Source: Coprenecus sp949297365 (GTDB taxonomy: Bacteria > Bacteroidota > Bacteroidia > Bacteroidales > UBA932). From it: a stretch of 64,000 bases of DNA. How positions within the stretch are numbered: position 1 is the stretch's first letter; each line of letters opens with the position of its first letter. The notes beneath the pieces were generated by a model, which did not search any database, had not been told where the DNA came from, and was given only the letters and a program-made list of their open reading frames with translations. The stretch is from NCBI GenBank assembly GCA_963931055.1, contig OZ006987.1, positions 1,116,001-1,180,000 of the forward strand, read 5' to 3'. Below, piece by piece: positions 17,885 to 26,553 of the stretch. The translations under genes and the position numbers were made by a program.

Positions 17885-18592
17885 TTAGAACCTGCATATT
17901 GCCCTAAAAGGATACTCATTGGTCTTTGTGGCCGTTTCTTGGTCCAGAGAATTCGTATTTGTCGCCATGTCAAAGACATATGCTATCTGAGGTCCCATCT
18001 CACCTGATGTCCAGTACAAGGTATCTTCCAGAGCAGAACCTCCGTTTGATGTCAGGCACTCGTTAAACCACTCTTTGTCCGCCTCAGACCCTTCCCCATG
18101 GAAAGCGTTGTACATAAGCGACATCTCTGCACTGGACGGGATATACCAACTGTCCAGTCCAAGTATATTCTTCTCTTCTGCCCACAAGAACCCGGGATAA
18201 TTCTCTTTCCATCCTTCCATAGACTCAACCATATCGCAGTTGTAATTTCCGTCAGATGAAGGAAGACCGTACATAACATTCTCAAACTTATATGACCATA
18301 CTGTCACTATCTCATCAAGTGCCATTACATAACCATGTTCTCCTGTAGAGTCCACGTTAAAGACTATGCCCTTAATAAAGCCCTCACTGTAATAGTCCCC
18401 TATTCTGTAGGCCAGTTCAACCGTATCAGTGGTATCGTCCGGCACATCAGGTTCATCATCGTGACCGGGGTCGTCGTCAGGATTCTCCACATCAGGCTGC
18501 TGCGGCTCCGGGTCAATATCCTTGCCGCATCCGACAACGAATACGGCAAGGAGCATTATCACACATAACTTTTTTATCATGATAAGAAGCAT
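17885..18592 (-). CDS. Lipoprotein with DUF1566/Fib_succ_major-like domain
   Basis: 235 residues, or 231 from Met at 18580 (MIKKLCVIMLLAVFVVGC), which gives the neater lipoprotein signal. The ATG at 18592 overlaps the previous stop as TAATG. An acidic Pro-rich linker (about 28-55) precedes a domain with WYIPSSAEMSLMYNAF, LYWTSGEMG and a terminal YPFRAICRF, the pattern of DUF1566/Fibrobacter-type paralogous domains. Function unknown; cotranscribed with two other lipoproteins. Confidence 0.8.
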   Translation of the reverse strand: MLLIMIKKLCVIMLLAVFVVGCGKDIDPEPQQPDVENPDDDPGHDDEPDVPDDTTDTVELAYRIGDYYSEGFIKGIVFNVDSTGEHGYVMALDEIVTVWSYKFENVMYGLPSSDGNYNCDMVESMEGWKENYPGFLWAEEKNILGLDSWYIPSSAEMSLMYNAFHGEGSEADKEWFNECLTSNGGSALEDTLYWTSGEMGPQIAYVFDMATNTNSLDQETATKTNEYPFRAICRF

Positions 18593-20655
18593 TAGAGAAC
18601 AGTTGTCAGATCAAAATCTATAAATTCATAGTTGGCCCCACCTTCTCCATTCTCGGCTGAAACTGTATGAACAATCCTATACACATCCGTAGGTATACCC
18701 TGCGTATCAAGACACACTGCATAGCAGTACCATGTACTTCCCCAGCCTACGGTAATGTTAGTAGCACTTGAGTATTTATATCTGTTCCCGGTATCTTCAA
18801 GCAGCGTCACAATTTCATCCGCAGACTTGCCGCTCCACTCATCATTGTCAATGAATGTCTTGGTATAATAGCATCCATAACTGCCGCCAGGTGTGCCCCA
18901 TATTGCATATAGTGTCCGTCTCTCAGAAGTTTCGTCCGTAGCCGCCACATCAAAAGTCAAAGTCGCAAGTGTCTTCTCCTCGGCTACTGTCTCAAACTCT
19001 TCCGTCACCGCATCAGTAGTGAATGTGCCGTCAGCTTTCATTCCGAACAGATACACCACATACTCCGTACCGGGTTCCAACCCTGTCAGATCATAATCGG
19101 CATACATTCCCGCGTCATCCATAAGGCTTCTTGAAAGATACTCCTTACGGTCCATCTGCCCGTCCGCACCATGCGTACTGTTCCACTTTTCAAGACTACT
19201 GTCAATAAATTCATCCATAAGGGACTGCAGTTCTTCCTCCACAGAGCCCCCGAAATAGTCTACCTGTGTAACAATACTCTCATATTCCTCTTTGGTCATA
19301 TAGTTGAAGAGGAATGTCTCCGCACTGTATCTGGAAGACGCGTTCACATTGACGACCGCGCTTGTTTTCTCCACATCGTATATATTAATGCTGAAATCTG
19401 CATCTGAAGGGGTTGCAGGCGCGGTATGAAGATTCTCTTTCATAAGATTGATCTTACCGTCCTCCAACTTCGGAGAGCCGTCAGGCGAACAAGCGAAAAT
19501 CAACAATATATAATCCTCATCGGGAATCAGTCTGGTAAATTCCACATTTGCAGATCTTGAGTAAATATACTGCGAAATGTCATTGCCGTTTGCCAGCATA
19601 AGGGACTCTATGATATCCTTATCCGTATCCTGCTCCGAAAAATACACAGCACGCTCAAGCATAACTGCAAAATTTTCGTCCTGAGAAGCAGAGATTGATG
19701 CAGTGTAGCCTACATCAGAGATATTGGATGCAACTATCTCGTATTCATTTCTCGGAGTCTCGTTTGTATAGAATTGCTCTACGGAAGCATCTGTATATGC
19801 CGTTCCGTCATTTGCAACACCCACGGCAAACGCATAATACGCACTTTCAGGAATCAGATCAATGAAGGACTGACTATCAGTTGATTCTCCCCTCACCGTC
19901 ATCGCATATATGAATTCCGGCATGGTGTATCCGGCAAAATTCTCAGATGCCTTCACTGTTGCAAGATAGTTCTCAATAAAGGCCGGGATAAGTTCAGGAT
20001 CGCCGCCGCAATACTCATCGTATGTACTTTCAGGCATCATATCATAATAGTAGAATACAAGAGTATCGTCAGGGACAACATTAACAGTCATTGAATTAGC
20101 AGTGATATCCGAAGCAGATATAGCGAATTTCACATTCTGGAACTGCACTTGAGGAGTCGCAAATTCATACAGGTTGACCCCTGTCAGGCTTTTTCCTTCT
20201 GTTGAGATACCGTAAGCATAAAAAACATAATCTGTTGCCGGAGACAAAGAAAAATACGGCCACTTTTGCTCTCCCGAGACAAGATTCTCCAGAAGCAACT
20301 GCTCCAATGACATCCCCTCAGACTCCGCCAACTGTCCGAACCAATCCAGATTGGATTGCTGCAGGACTTCTCCATCCTCACTAAATGTGGACTTCCAGTC
20401 CTCAGCAGTGATGAGACCGAAATAATAAGTAGCATTCCTGTCTTCAGGGATTATTCTCACTTTAAAAGAACCTTGAGTAAGTTCAAGTGTCTCAAATACG
20501 AAATCTGCCGCAGCAGTTGTATCCGGAGGCGTGACCTCCGTCGTATCCCGGTCTATCGGATCATCGGGGGTATCGGGTTTCTCGTTCTTAGAACAACTCA
20601 GTGTTGCCATCACAAGCAACAAACAGACAATCACATAATTAAGATAGATTTTCAT
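18592..20655 (-). CDS. Large lipoprotein with five FN3-like repeats
   Basis: 687 residues, lipoprotein signal ending ATLSCSKNE. After a linker of P, D and T residues, five units of about 110-130 residues can be lined up, each opening with a strand pattern such as FVFETLELTQGSFKVRI, VKFAISASDITANSMTVNV, YEIVASNISDVGYTASISA, FSINIYDVEKTSAVVNVNA and LTFDVAATDETSERRTLYA, and containing a Y-x-(F/V)-Y-(A/L)-(Y/F)-G strand. The fold is FN3-like; function unknown. First gene of a three-lipoprotein operon and divergent from a Crp/Fnr regulator, with a perfect palindrome between them. Confidence 0.82.
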   Translation of the reverse strand: MKIYLNYVIVCLLLVMATLSCSKNEKPDTPDDPIDRDTTEVTPPDTTAAADFVFETLELTQGSFKVRIIPEDRNATYYFGLITAEDWKSTFSEDGEVLQQSNLDWFGQLAESEGMSLEQLLLENLVSGEQKWPYFSLSPATDYVFYAYGISTEGKSLTGVNLYEFATPQVQFQNVKFAISASDITANSMTVNVVPDDTLVFYYYDMMPESTYDEYCGGDPELIPAFIENYLATVKASENFAGYTMPEFIYAMTVRGESTDSQSFIDLIPESAYYAFAVGVANDGTAYTDASVEQFYTNETPRNEYEIVASNISDVGYTASISASQDENFAVMLERAVYFSEQDTDKDIIESLMLANGNDISQYIYSRSANVEFTRLIPDEDYILLIFACSPDGSPKLEDGKINLMKENLHTAPATPSDADFSINIYDVEKTSAVVNVNASSRYSAETFLFNYMTKEEYESIVTQVDYFGGSVEEELQSLMDEFIDSSLEKWNSTHGADGQMDRKEYLSRSLMDDAGMYADYDLTGLEPGTEYVVYLFGMKADGTFTTDAVTEEFETVAEEKTLATLTFDVAATDETSERRTLYAIWGTPGGSYGCYYTKTFIDNDEWSGKSADEIVTLLEDTGNRYKYSSATNITVGWGSTWYCYAVCLDTQGIPTDVYRIVHTVSAENGEGGANYEFIDFDLTTVL

Positions 20656-20709
20656 ATTGTATGGATATTGATTTACTTTGCAAATTTGATTATTAAATCT
20701 TTCTTACTA

Positions 20710-20725
20710 ATTGACAATTGTCAAT
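20710..20725. promoter_or_regulatory. Perfect 16-bp palindrome, probable Crp/Fnr operator
   Basis: ATTGACAATTGTCAAT reads the same on both strands and contains TTGAC-N4-GTCAA, close to the Fnr half-site layout TTGAT-N4-ATCAA. It lies in the 108-bp gap between the lipoprotein operon and the Crp/Fnr-type gene, centred about 20 bp upstream of that gene's -7 box. Confidence 0.65.
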
Positions 20726-20732
20726 AATTACA

Positions 20733-20740
20733 TACTTTTG
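20733..20740 (+). promoter_or_regulatory. -7 box of the Crp/Fnr-type gene
   Basis: TACTTTTG, a full TAnnTTTG match 23 bp before the ATG at 20764. The -33 position falls in the palindrome at 20710-20725 (TTGA, 18 bp away), so binding there should block or recruit polymerase. Confidence 0.55.
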
Positions 20741-20763
20741 TTGAAATCTATCTATTAAATAAT

Positions 20764-21363
20764 ATGGATGACGTAACCAGATGCTTTGCATGTGAGGGAG
20801 GGTTCCGTCTCTCGGATGCGCTTGCCGAACAGATAATCAACAAAGCTGAGGATGTTTATCTTCAAGCTGGAGAAAACATCATTGAATATGGGAAAATAGA
20901 TACAAATGTCTATGTTGTGGCCGAAGGAGTACTGCGGATTGCATATTTTGACGGAAACAGGGAACAGACCAACGCCTTTATGGACAAAGGAACTATATTC
21001 ATGTCCCTTCACGGATATTTTGCGGGGAAACCGGCTTTCTTTTACTATCAGGCATGCTGCAGGGCCTTGGTCAAGAAAATCCCGAAAGAATATTTTGATT
21101 CCGTTATACGTAATAGTCATGAATTTTCAAATTGGATTTACTCAGTCGCTATTCACCAGCTGTATGGATTGGAGATGAGAGCATCCCTAATCCACGGCAC
21201 CGTCAAGGAAAGATATATCGCGTTTATCAAGAACAGGCCCAATATCGTCAAAAATGTCCCGATGAAGATTATTGCAGGATATCTTGGAGTTGACCCCTCC
21301 TATCTGTGCCGGATAAAAAAGACATCGCACACAGTACCGGACGACGACAGTCAGTCTTATTAA
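20764..21363 (+). CDS. Crp/Fnr-family transcriptional regulator
   Basis: 199 residues. The N-terminal ~120 fit a cyclic-nucleotide-binding fold (VYLQAGENIIEYGKIDTNVY, VVAEGVLRIAYFDG, NREQTNAFMDKGTIF), a long connecting helix follows (about 115-145), and a short C-terminal HTH (KNVPMKIIAGYLGVDPSYLC) ends in a Ser/Asp tail. Typical Bacteroidota members of this class lack the usual cAMP contacts, and I do not see them here. It is divergent from the lipoprotein operon with a shared palindromic site, so it probably controls that operon and itself (inference). Confidence 0.85.
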   Translation: MDDVTRCFACEGGFRLSDALAEQIINKAEDVYLQAGENIIEYGKIDTNVYVVAEGVLRIAYFDGNREQTNAFMDKGTIFMSLHGYFAGKPAFFYYQACCRALVKKIPKEYFDSVIRNSHEFSNWIYSVAIHQLYGLEMRASLIHGTVKERYIAFIKNRPNIVKNVPMKIIAGYLGVDPSYLCRIKKTSHTVPDDDSQSY

Positions 21364-21417
21364 AAGCATGATTCAATAAATAAGTATCCTGCGTCACGGA
21401 ACCGGCCTCTAAGCCGG

Positions 21418-21837
21418 CTACTGTTCCTTAACTGACGATAACGCCTTTTTATACTGAGTTGGCGTAACTCCTGTCTCGCTGCTGAACGCCTTAGTAAACA
21501 GAGTCGGAGACGTGAATCCTACTGTATCGGCAAGCTGCTTCAACAGGACATTATTGTCTTGAGATATAATCTCAACCGCCTCACGTATGCGGTACATATT
21601 GACATATGCGGCGAATGTCATGTTGCCGGCACGGTTTATCGCATTGGACACATAAGTTCTGTTGGTATTGAAATGCTCTGCCAGCATATCCAGGGACAGT
21701 TCCTTTCTGCGCCAGGCCTTCTCCGACACCATATAATCATCTATTCTCCTAAACAGTTCCCTTTCCGCATCAGACCTGTCCTCCCTGATCTCAGCAGAGG
21801 ATTTCCCGGGCAAGAACGGACGGTTCTCCGGGCTCAT
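21418..21837 (-). CDS. AraC-type DNA-binding protein (HTH domain only)
   Basis: 139 residues, with an AraC double helix-turn-helix over about 40-135: LSLDMLAEHFNTNRTYVSNAIN, then LKQLADTVGFTSPTLFTKAFSSETGVTPTQYKKA, the second being the highly conserved AraC signature. No sensor domain: the family usually carries one N-terminally, or in Bacteroidota is fused to TPR or histidine-kinase modules. The gene starts 32 bp after the stop of a Fib_succ_major lipoprotein and may be cotranscribed with it. A truncated larger regulator is possible, but the start region has no upstream coding frame. Confidence 0.85.
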   Translation of the reverse strand: MSPENRPFLPGKSSAEIREDRSDAERELFRRIDDYMVSEKAWRRKELSLDMLAEHFNTNRTYVSNAINRAGNMTFAAYVNMYRIREAVEIISQDNNVLLKQLADTVGFTSPTLFTKAFSSETGVTPTQYKKALSSVKEQ

Positions 21838-21869
21838 AACTCATAACAATGCCCCCTCTATATCAATAC

Positions 21870-23453
21870 TTAATTCTCACGGATAGGTCTGACGCTGAAT
21901 CCTTGGCAACGTGCGGCCCCATGAACACTGTAAGCCACGGCTCCGACAAACCCGCTGCTGACACTCATCGTAGGCGCAAGATCCGTATTGAATGGAGATG
22001 CGCTCCAATAATAGCCTATTTCTCCGGCACACAGCAAGCCTCCTTCCATTGTATTACTTCTGAATCCGGATGCCGGGAAATATGTACTCTCATATACATA
22101 ACCCTTTATATCCGCATTCCACGTAGCGATTATACCTGCCCAGTACCGCCCGGCGGGGACTCTCCAACCCTCGGGACACGGATCGTATATAGTTTTCTCG
22201 TTCTCAACAAAACTGTATTCCGTATGAGACGTAGATCCTCCCCATCTATTGTATCCCTTATCTCCCGACAAATGTCCATCAACAAAAACATCCGCACTGC
22301 TGTCCCAAAAACTGTCAGAATAATAATACACGTCGGGATTCATCACGCTTTTCAGCAAATTGCCGAGATGCTCTATCTTCTGAGTGCCACCCTCCGGATA
22401 GGCATACACCGGCTCGGTATTATCCCACTGTCTAAGACCCAGGAAAGGATCTTTCCTGCCCCACTGATAGAAAAGACCGATGCTGAGAGGATCATTCTGC
22501 GCATTGACCGATGCTCCCAGATTACGATCCATAATCTCCCGGCCGTGATTGATAAAGTCTTCCTGGATTGCACCTTCAAACACATCCGGCAACAGGACTT
22601 TGCCGTTTTCAGGATTCTCCGGGTCATAAGCTGTAATCCACAGATGCCAGCTCCACAGATACGACTCGCCGTCTACCTTCTTCAAGCCTATCAGGATATT
22701 CCCCTCACCGGTCAGTCCCTGCACAGTCACTGCCGCCCTTTCGTCTCCTATTCCAGGCTCATCCTCAGTCTGCCCCATGACCAGACATTCATACCCCTGC
22801 ATATCAGACCAGATAAGTTCCAGATACCACTGGTCATCCTCTCCGATAACATTGTCCAGATTACCTGAAGCGACATATCCGTCTCCGTCGCCTGACCGGG
22901 ATGGATGGTCTCCGACAACACCGCCGCTGGCAGCATCGCCCCAGAACTGATTGACACGCGCGACAGCATCAAAACTCAGCACATCGTATTTTGCAGGATC
23001 CACCATATAACAGTTTGATATTCCGCCTTTCAGTTCTCTGATCTCCACCGGAGGCTCCTCATTGTTTATTTCAAACTCAGCGGACACGGTATCCGAGCAC
23101 ACCTCCTCCAGAGCAGAGAAAGCCTCGAAAACATATGAAAAGACACCATACTCCTGGATATCAGGCTCCAGAGTCAAGTCATAACTTCCATCTCCTGATA
23201 CTTCAAGTTCGTTCCAGACAGCACCGTCAGGCTGGTTGCCGGACAAATAATACCTATAAGATACTTTGTCGCTATTAAGTACATCAACAGTCACAATAAC
23301 GGTATCCGGAGAGACTACGTCCGTTTTCGAGATAGACAATGAAGGCTGAGGGCCCTGTTGGGGTTCATTAGGTTCAACACCTTCCCGGTCATCCTTACTG
23401 CAGGAGAAGAGCAGAAGCGCAGACAAAGCTGCGGTAAACAATACTTTTTTCAT
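21870..23453 (-). CDS. Fib_succ_major (FISUMP) domain lipoprotein
   Basis: 527 residues. Signal and lipobox (AALSALLLFSCSKDD). A PKD/Ig-like domain (about 35-125) precedes a large C-terminal domain with the signatures MDRNLGASVNAQ, GLFYQWGRKDPFLG, YDPCPEGWRVPAGRYW, FPASGFRSNTMEGG, GYYWSASPF and GFSVRPI, the Fibrobacter-succinogenes-major paralogous domain widespread in Bacteroidota surface and fimbrial-tip proteins. It has a good promoter upstream and the AraC gene immediately downstream. Probably surface exposed; ligand unknown. Confidence 0.88.
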   Translation of the reverse strand: MKKVLFTAALSALLLFSCSKDDREGVEPNEPQQGPQPSLSISKTDVVSPDTVIVTVDVLNSDKVSYRYYLSGNQPDGAVWNELEVSGDGSYDLTLEPDIQEYGVFSYVFEAFSALEEVCSDTVSAEFEINNEEPPVEIRELKGGISNCYMVDPAKYDVLSFDAVARVNQFWGDAASGGVVGDHPSRSGDGDGYVASGNLDNVIGEDDQWYLELIWSDMQGYECLVMGQTEDEPGIGDERAAVTVQGLTGEGNILIGLKKVDGESYLWSWHLWITAYDPENPENGKVLLPDVFEGAIQEDFINHGREIMDRNLGASVNAQNDPLSIGLFYQWGRKDPFLGLRQWDNTEPVYAYPEGGTQKIEHLGNLLKSVMNPDVYYYSDSFWDSSADVFVDGHLSGDKGYNRWGGSTSHTEYSFVENEKTIYDPCPEGWRVPAGRYWAGIIATWNADIKGYVYESTYFPASGFRSNTMEGGLLCAGEIGYYWSASPFNTDLAPTMSVSSGFVGAVAYSVHGAARCQGFSVRPIREN

Positions 23454-23480
23454 TTTTTACAGTTTTAGTGATTTGCTTTT

Positions 23481-23513
23481 CAAATTTAGCAGCCTCATAG
23501 GGCTTTCTCCAAA
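23481..23513 (-). promoter_or_regulatory. Promoter of the FISUMP lipoprotein gene
   Basis: On the minus strand TTTG (23513-23510), 21-bp spacer, TAAATTTG (23488-23481), 28 bp before the ATG at 23453. Further upstream, near 23519-23560, TGTATATACA and a related TGCATATATACA stretch may bind a regulator shared with the divergent TPR-HTH gene. Confidence 0.65.
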
Positions 23514-23594
23514 AATAATGTATATACAAATATTAATGCATATATACACTTGTACATCTTTTTTATATTTTTACACTTGAAAAAACGCTCTACC

Positions 23595-25295
23595 ATGAAA
23601 AGCCATCCACTTTTTAATCTTTCACTTATTCCGCTGATATTCGCAGTTATCTGCCTTCAAAGAGCATCCTTTGCCCAAGATACTGATTCCACTTTCTACT
23701 ATCTGTATACAAACGAGACCGATGAGGACAAGGCTATTCAATACGCAGAACTGTTTATAAACGGACTGGACACCTTGACAGACAATCCGAAGACAATCAC
23801 CCTGCTCAATGAGATAAGCAGATATTATGGCCACGTTCAGTTTAAGTTTTCAAAATCCATAGGATATCTTGAAAGACTCATTTCTCTTTATAAATACCAT
23901 GACACCAGGGCCGGAGAATCCTACTACGAACTCGCCAACATGTATCATCGGCTCAAGCGTTATGACAAGACATTGGAATACACTCTCAAGTCTATTGACT
24001 TTGCCAGAAAAAACGGCGACAGCACAACTGTAATGAAAAACTACAATCTACTTGCCATCACGCATATGGTATGCAAAGATTTCTCTGTCTCAAAAAGATA
24101 TTTCGACGAGTTCTACAAACGGGCTGTGGAGAGCGAGGACAGCGTTACGATGTTTCTGGCCATTAATAATCTCGCTGCTTACTATTACACTTCCGGAGAT
24201 ACTGCGAGGATCATGCCCCTGCTCGATAAAGCCTTGGAGATGGTCCCTGAGAACGACACAGCCTCGTGCCTGTTCAAGGTCAAAATGAATCAGGCTTCCT
24301 ACATTATGTCATACAAGGACTGGAAAAGTTTTGAAGAACTGATTAAGGAGGTGTCCAAACTGGCATCCAACATTGAAGAGCACGGAAGGGTTCATCACAA
24401 CTTAGGTTATTATTACAGTATAACCGGAAAACCTGAGCTCGCTGTTGAGGAATATCAATCCGCCCTCAGTTATTTTCAGCAGGGAGAGTTCTATCAGGAA
24501 CAGAAAGATATCCTTATGTCTCTGGGCAACCTCTATGCCTCAACAAAAGACACTGCAAACGCTTACGCATTCCTTAAACAATATGTGGATATAACGCAGG
24601 CTCAACCTGAAACGGAAAATATGCTGACCGATCTGTTTCACTATAAGAACACTATTGAGGCCAACGCACACAATGAACTTCTGAGCAGACTCAAACACAG
24701 ACAGACGCTCACTATTATCATCATCGCATCATTGTTTATTGTAATCAGCTGTATATACACATCCCTGTATATTGTATACAGACTACGTAAAAAGCACGAA
24801 CTGCTGGAAATAGATGCACAGAAAAAACTCAACGAGCAGATAGAGAAAGAAATGAGGAACTCTCTTGAACTGAAGAAAATGTATGAGTTCAAGAACAGAC
24901 AGGTCATACACGATATCTACCAGGACCTGCAGACTCTGCAGACCAAAACTGACAGCACTTCCACTAAAAACGACATCAACACTTTATGCCGTAAACTGTT
25001 GAGGGCCGGAGACGAGGTGTCTGCACCGACCCCCTCTGACTCACAATACGTACCTGAGTTCAACAGCCAGCTTATCAGCAGACTTTCATCGGACTTTCCC
25101 TCTCTTTCCATCAACGACAGACGGCTGTGCGCATTCCTCAACTTGAACATGACGACAAAAGAGATCGCAGATATTACCAAGCAGAATCCACAGACCATAA
25201 ATATAGCACGGGCAAGACTAAGAAAGAAACTGGGACTTAACGGCTCCAGTATGAGTATTCACGAATTTCTCCTCAGATATCAGAACGGACAATAG
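23595..25295 (+). CDS. TPR-rich membrane regulator with C-terminal HTH
   Basis: About 566 residues from Met at 23595, which starts a signal peptide (to ASFAQD); earlier in-frame Mets give no signal. Tetratricopeptide-like helices fill about 30-350, a transmembrane helix lies at about 370-395 (IIIIASLFIVISCIYTSLYI), then a coiled coil (405-450) and a C-terminal HTH (about 510-560: DRRLCAFLNLNMTTKEIADI, INIARARLRKKLGL) of the LuxR/sigma-region-4 type. Such one-component regulators sense the periplasm and act in the cytoplasm. It is divergent from the FISUMP lipoprotein gene, a likely target. Confidence 0.86.
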   Translation: MKSHPLFNLSLIPLIFAVICLQRASFAQDTDSTFYYLYTNETDEDKAIQYAELFINGLDTLTDNPKTITLLNEISRYYGHVQFKFSKSIGYLERLISLYKYHDTRAGESYYELANMYHRLKRYDKTLEYTLKSIDFARKNGDSTTVMKNYNLLAITHMVCKDFSVSKRYFDEFYKRAVESEDSVTMFLAINNLAAYYYTSGDTARIMPLLDKALEMVPENDTASCLFKVKMNQASYIMSYKDWKSFEELIKEVSKLASNIEEHGRVHHNLGYYYSITGKPELAVEEYQSALSYFQQGEFYQEQKDILMSLGNLYASTKDTANAYAFLKQYVDITQAQPETENMLTDLFHYKNTIEANAHNELLSRLKHRQTLTIIIIASLFIVISCIYTSLYIVYRLRKKHELLEIDAQKKLNEQIEKEMRNSLELKKMYEFKNRQVIHDIYQDLQTLQTKTDSTSTKNDINTLCRKLLRAGDEVSAPTPSDSQYVPEFNSQLISRLSSDFPSLSINDRRLCAFLNLNMTTKEIADITKQNPQTINIARARLRKKLGLNGSSMSIHEFLLRYQNGQ

Positions 25296-25313
25296 TCTTC
25301 CGGAAGATAAAAA

Positions 25314-25343
25314 AGCTGCCTTCCCGGGGAGGGGAAAGCAGCT
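25314..25343 (-). terminator. Intrinsic terminator for the minus-strand lipoprotein
   Basis: AGCTGC (25314-25319) and GCAGCT (25338-25343) enclose a further CCTTCCC/GGGGAA stem; on the minus strand the hairpin is followed by a run of six T. It lies just past the stop at 25375, supporting transcription through the whole 25375-25943 region. Confidence 0.65.
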
Positions 25344-25374
25344 GCGGTATAATGGGAATCGATTTTTTGTGTAC

Positions 25375-25584
25375 CTATTCAATGCGGAAGGAGGGCAGTG
25401 CCTCAGGCTGTGACGGAGCGGAAGGCAGCGGGAAGACATGGATGTTCTCAGTCTCAGAGACGGAAGCGGCAGTCCCTTGTTCTCTGGCAGGGGCAGGCAT
25501 CTCCAAGGGAGCGGTTGTCTGCATCTCCAGTTCCGGTTCAGGAATCAGCAACGGTGAAGGAGTGTACTCTACAGGTCTGAGCAT
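25375..25584 (-). pseudogene. 3' part of a probably frameshifted lipoprotein gene
   Basis: Open from an ATG at 25584 to a stop at 25375 (69 residues), rich in Pro, Glu and Ala. Reading this frame further upstream gives ADPSEFPQSLLADDGMLRPV, which continues plausibly from the upstream gene's GEIHEFPQFVPIR in another frame. The junction would lie near 25625-25650, where there is no homopolymer. I infer one gene with a single-base indel, a sequencing error, or a short overlapping second gene. The terminator directly after it belongs to the same transcript. Confidence 0.5.
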
Positions 25585-25943
25585 TCCGTCATCAGCCAGC
25601 AGTGACTGTGGAAATTCCGACGGATCGGCACGAACTGAGGGAACTCGTGAATCTCCCCGGAGGCCTTGTCCACAAAACTCATGGCCTGACCCGACTTCTC
25701 GCTGAACATCTTTCCCGCGAACATTATCACCGAGTCGTATTCTCCTCTTTCGGTATAGAAACCCCAGACCACCCGGTTGGCCATCAAGTCATCCGGAAGA
25801 CTGCTCAGCACCTCCAGCGCGGACATAAGATCCTGCCTCTGCATCATTCCTCTCTGAAAATCAGGAGAGGACTGCCCTCCGCCGGAACACGCCGTCAGAA
25901 GACAAAGAGATAATATTACTATGTAAAGTATAGTCCGTTTCAA
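25569..25943 (-). CDS. Small lipoprotein, probably frameshifted at its 3' end
   Basis: 124 residues as read. Lipoprotein signal MKRTILYIVILSLCLLTAC, then a short helical region (RGMMQRQDLMSALEVLSSLP) and strands VVWGFYTERGEYDSVIMFAGK. The last ~18 residues (RRNFHSHCWLMTECSDL) are of unlike composition, and the neighbouring frame offers a better continuation (25375-25584). No recognised domain. Convergent with the TPR-HTH gene. Confidence 0.65.
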   Translation of the reverse strand: MKRTILYIVILSLCLLTACSGGGQSSPDFQRGMMQRQDLMSALEVLSSLPDDLMANRVVWGFYTERGEYDSVIMFAGKMFSEKSGQAMSFVDKASGEIHEFPQFVPIRRNFHSHCWLMTECSDL

Positions 25944-26204
25944 ATTACCAGATACAAAAATATTTAAAGGTACGCAAATTTTCCTCTCTTATGCATTCCT
26001 TCTTTCACAAAAATCTCAGGAATCCCGCCCACTCACATCTCCGATAGAAAATCCTGAATCTTACAGCATCATAGTCCTTTCAGGCTGCTTGATTTTGATA
26101 AAATCGGCTTCGTTTGCGACCGTATTTCCTATGCTCTCATTTTTTTGTTATGATTATCGACTTTCCCCACGGCTTTCATTCAAGTCTATGGCCATACCCG
26201 TGAT

Positions 26205-26275
26205 ACCTATCCTGCACAAGGTGACGACAAATCACTAGTGTTCAGGCATATATGCGAATAAGTCCGAGGATAGGG
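26205..26275. repeat. CCTRTCCT hairpin repeat, copy 2
   Basis: ACCTATCCT (from 26205) pairs with AGGATAGG (26267-26274). Both flanks match copy 1 (14176-14247): 'cattcaagt...ccatacccg' on the left and 'agtccgagga' at the right arm. The arms show a compensated change relative to copy 1. Confidence 0.6.
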
Positions 26276-26321
26276 GTAGCCGAAAACCGTCAAAATGTCC
26301 GAAATCAGCCACCCCTATCCT
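26267..26321. repeat. Perfect 11-bp inverted repeat
   Basis: AGGATAGGGGT (26267-26277) and ACCCCTATCCT (26311-26321). It shares its left arm with the 3' arm of copy 2, so the two hairpins exclude each other. Confidence 0.65.
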
Positions 26322-26372
26322 CCGCACTGTTTTACATCCGTCTCGTTATCAGGCGCTTCTCAAAAACAGCAG

Positions 26373-26421
26373 AGGACAGGTCCTCAGCAGACAATGGAGC
26401 ACCTCCACGCGAAACCTGTCC
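26373..26421. repeat. Inverted repeat AGGACAGGT / ACCTGTCC
   Basis: GGACAGGT (to 26381) pairs with ACCTGTCC (26414-26421). The arms are the G/C version of the core word, as in copy 1 near 14 kb. Confidence 0.55.
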
Positions 26422-26516
26422 CGAGTTCAAGGAGAAAGCGGGCGAGGATATCTGGATTTGAATTCTTCTATCAAGTTGACCGATAAAATTGTCCTCACTT
26501 TTTCCTTTTAAAATGC

Positions 26517-26524
26517 TATATTTG
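26517..26524 (+). promoter_or_regulatory. -7 box for the LPP20/PEGA gene pair
   Basis: TATATTTG, 29 bp before the ATG at 26554; full TAnnTTTG match, with no -33 TTTG at the expected distance. Confidence 0.5.
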
Positions 26525-26553
26525 CAGCCTTAAATGAAAAACTTAGGACTACA

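Larger units (their letters stand above)
25944..26553. other. Intergenic region with nested CCTRTCC hairpins
   Basis: 610 bp without a gene I can support. It contains a copy of the CCTRTCCT hairpin (26205-26275) and two further hairpins using the same core word (26267-26321 and 26373-26421). The -7 box of the next gene is at 26517-26524. Confidence 0.65.
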
